From CAZSHX01 sp964606895 (GTDB lineage Bacteria; Bacteroidota; Ignavibacteria; Kapaibacteriales; UBA2268): a stretch of DNA of 40,717 nt. Position numbers and translations under genes: made by a program. Shown here in pieces: positions 40,464 through 40,717 of this stretch. The notes under the pieces were generated by a model, which ran no database searches, was not told the DNA's origin, and was given only the letters and a program-made list of their open reading frames with translations. The DNA lies in contig CAZSHX010000041.1 in NCBI GenBank assembly GCA_964606895.1, positions 1 through 40,717 of the forward strand, read 5' to 3'. Position 1 is the stretch's first letter, and each line of letters starts with the position of its first letter.

Positions 40464-40717
40464 ACTTTTGAATTTCCCTAATTCACGTAATAGGGAGTGT
40501 TAGAGGTTAATTCATTTTTTCGATATTCTCCTTGTTCTAAGATGATGTTCAAGCAAAATGATTACTCGCTTGTTCTTAGGCAGGATTTTAGATTTATACC
40601 AAAAGTCTCAGTCTTTATACTTAATGAATGCTACCATGATTATTCTTTTTTATAAAAATTCTATGGGTCACAGAAAATAATTGGGGATTAAGCAAAAAGT
40701 TTGGTTAATCTGAATAG
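40464..40717. other. Non-coding end of the window
   Basis: Just after the TPR gene is a weak imperfect hairpin (40474-40497, CCCTAATT / TAATAGGG) that may end the cysS unit. On the minus strand a stop-free stretch of about 90 bases near 40520-40630 could encode around 30 residues but has no start or ribosome site. Nothing else is evident. Confidence 0.4.

Noticed and set aside
40520..40630. A stop-free stretch of about 30 codons on the minus strand (DFWYKSKILPKNKR...)
   Set aside because: No start codon, no ribosome site and no recognisable domain; too short to call a gene fragment.
1..40717. CRISPR array, tRNA and rRNA genes
   Set aside because: Repeats in the window are palindromes or dispersed elements, with none spaced regularly with unique spacers. 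I saw no tRNA cloverleaf-type T-loop with a matching acceptor and no rRNA sequence.

Overview
The window is AT-rich and gene-dense and looks chromosomal. It most likely comes from the Bacteroidota/Chlorobiota (FCB) group, perhaps an Ignavibacteria- or Kapabacteria-like lineage. The evidence is eight secreted proteins ending in type IX secretion (T9SS) C-terminal sorting domains (CTDs), a DUF3078 barrel protein, a TonB-C lipoprotein, and very low GC intergenic DNA. The lineage is an inference; no rRNA or other decisive marker is present. I see no tRNA, rRNA, CRISPR array, transposase or phage gene.

Layout. 1-4756 (minus): a small barrel protein, an M28 peptidase, and a PAS histidine kinase just upstream of the peptidase. 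5558-6719 (plus): a T9SS cargo gene broken by a one-base frameshift. 6963-8767 (minus): a T9SS beta-propeller protein and a DUF2007/zinc-ribbon membrane protein. 8842-12794 (minus): a SpoVR-PrkA pair, a stress-signalling module lacking its usual DUF444 partner. 13176-14842: a glutathione peroxidase and, divergently, a DUF3078 protein. 15756-19206 (minus): a TonB-C lipoprotein, a large BNR-repeat T9SS protein and a DUF6485 protein. 19499-20089 (plus): a TetR-family regulator. 20440-27725 (plus): four tandem T9SS cargo genes with nearly identical 3' ends. 27947-29381 (minus): a zinc-ribbon membrane protein and a methyltransferase. 29580-30861 (plus): a secreted unknown and a gene remnant. 30976-32526 (minus): a GT-C type membrane glycosyltransferase. 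32775-35918 (plus): a GH74-like propeller/FN3 T9SS protein. 36240-40463 (plus): cysS, a Rossmann/DUF2520 gene and a TMTC-like TPR membrane protein.

The most unusual feature is a dense set of palindromic repeats, both between genes and inside coding sequence. Five related T9SS CTDs carry short palindromic or interspersed repeats, read in frame, at two fixed positions of the domain. Different genes carry different repeat families at the same site, and two unlinked genes carry the same repeat. One coding palindrome has the same 15-3-15 bp design (33 bp, 11 codons) as a separate intergenic hairpin family present four times. This suggests small mobile palindromes that the T9SS sorting domain tolerates, comparable in concept to the Rickettsia palindromic elements. 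Intergenic DNA also holds a MITE-like element with perfect 18-bp terminal inverted repeats, double-hairpin elements at gene ends, and long inverted repeats, one with a second hairpin element in its loop.

Functionally, much of the window serves the cell envelope and export (T9SS cargo, barrel proteins, TonB-C lipoprotein, membrane glycosyltransferases). A smaller part serves stress response (PrkA/SpoVR, glutathione peroxidase, histidine kinase, TetR regulator), and cysS is the clear housekeeping gene.
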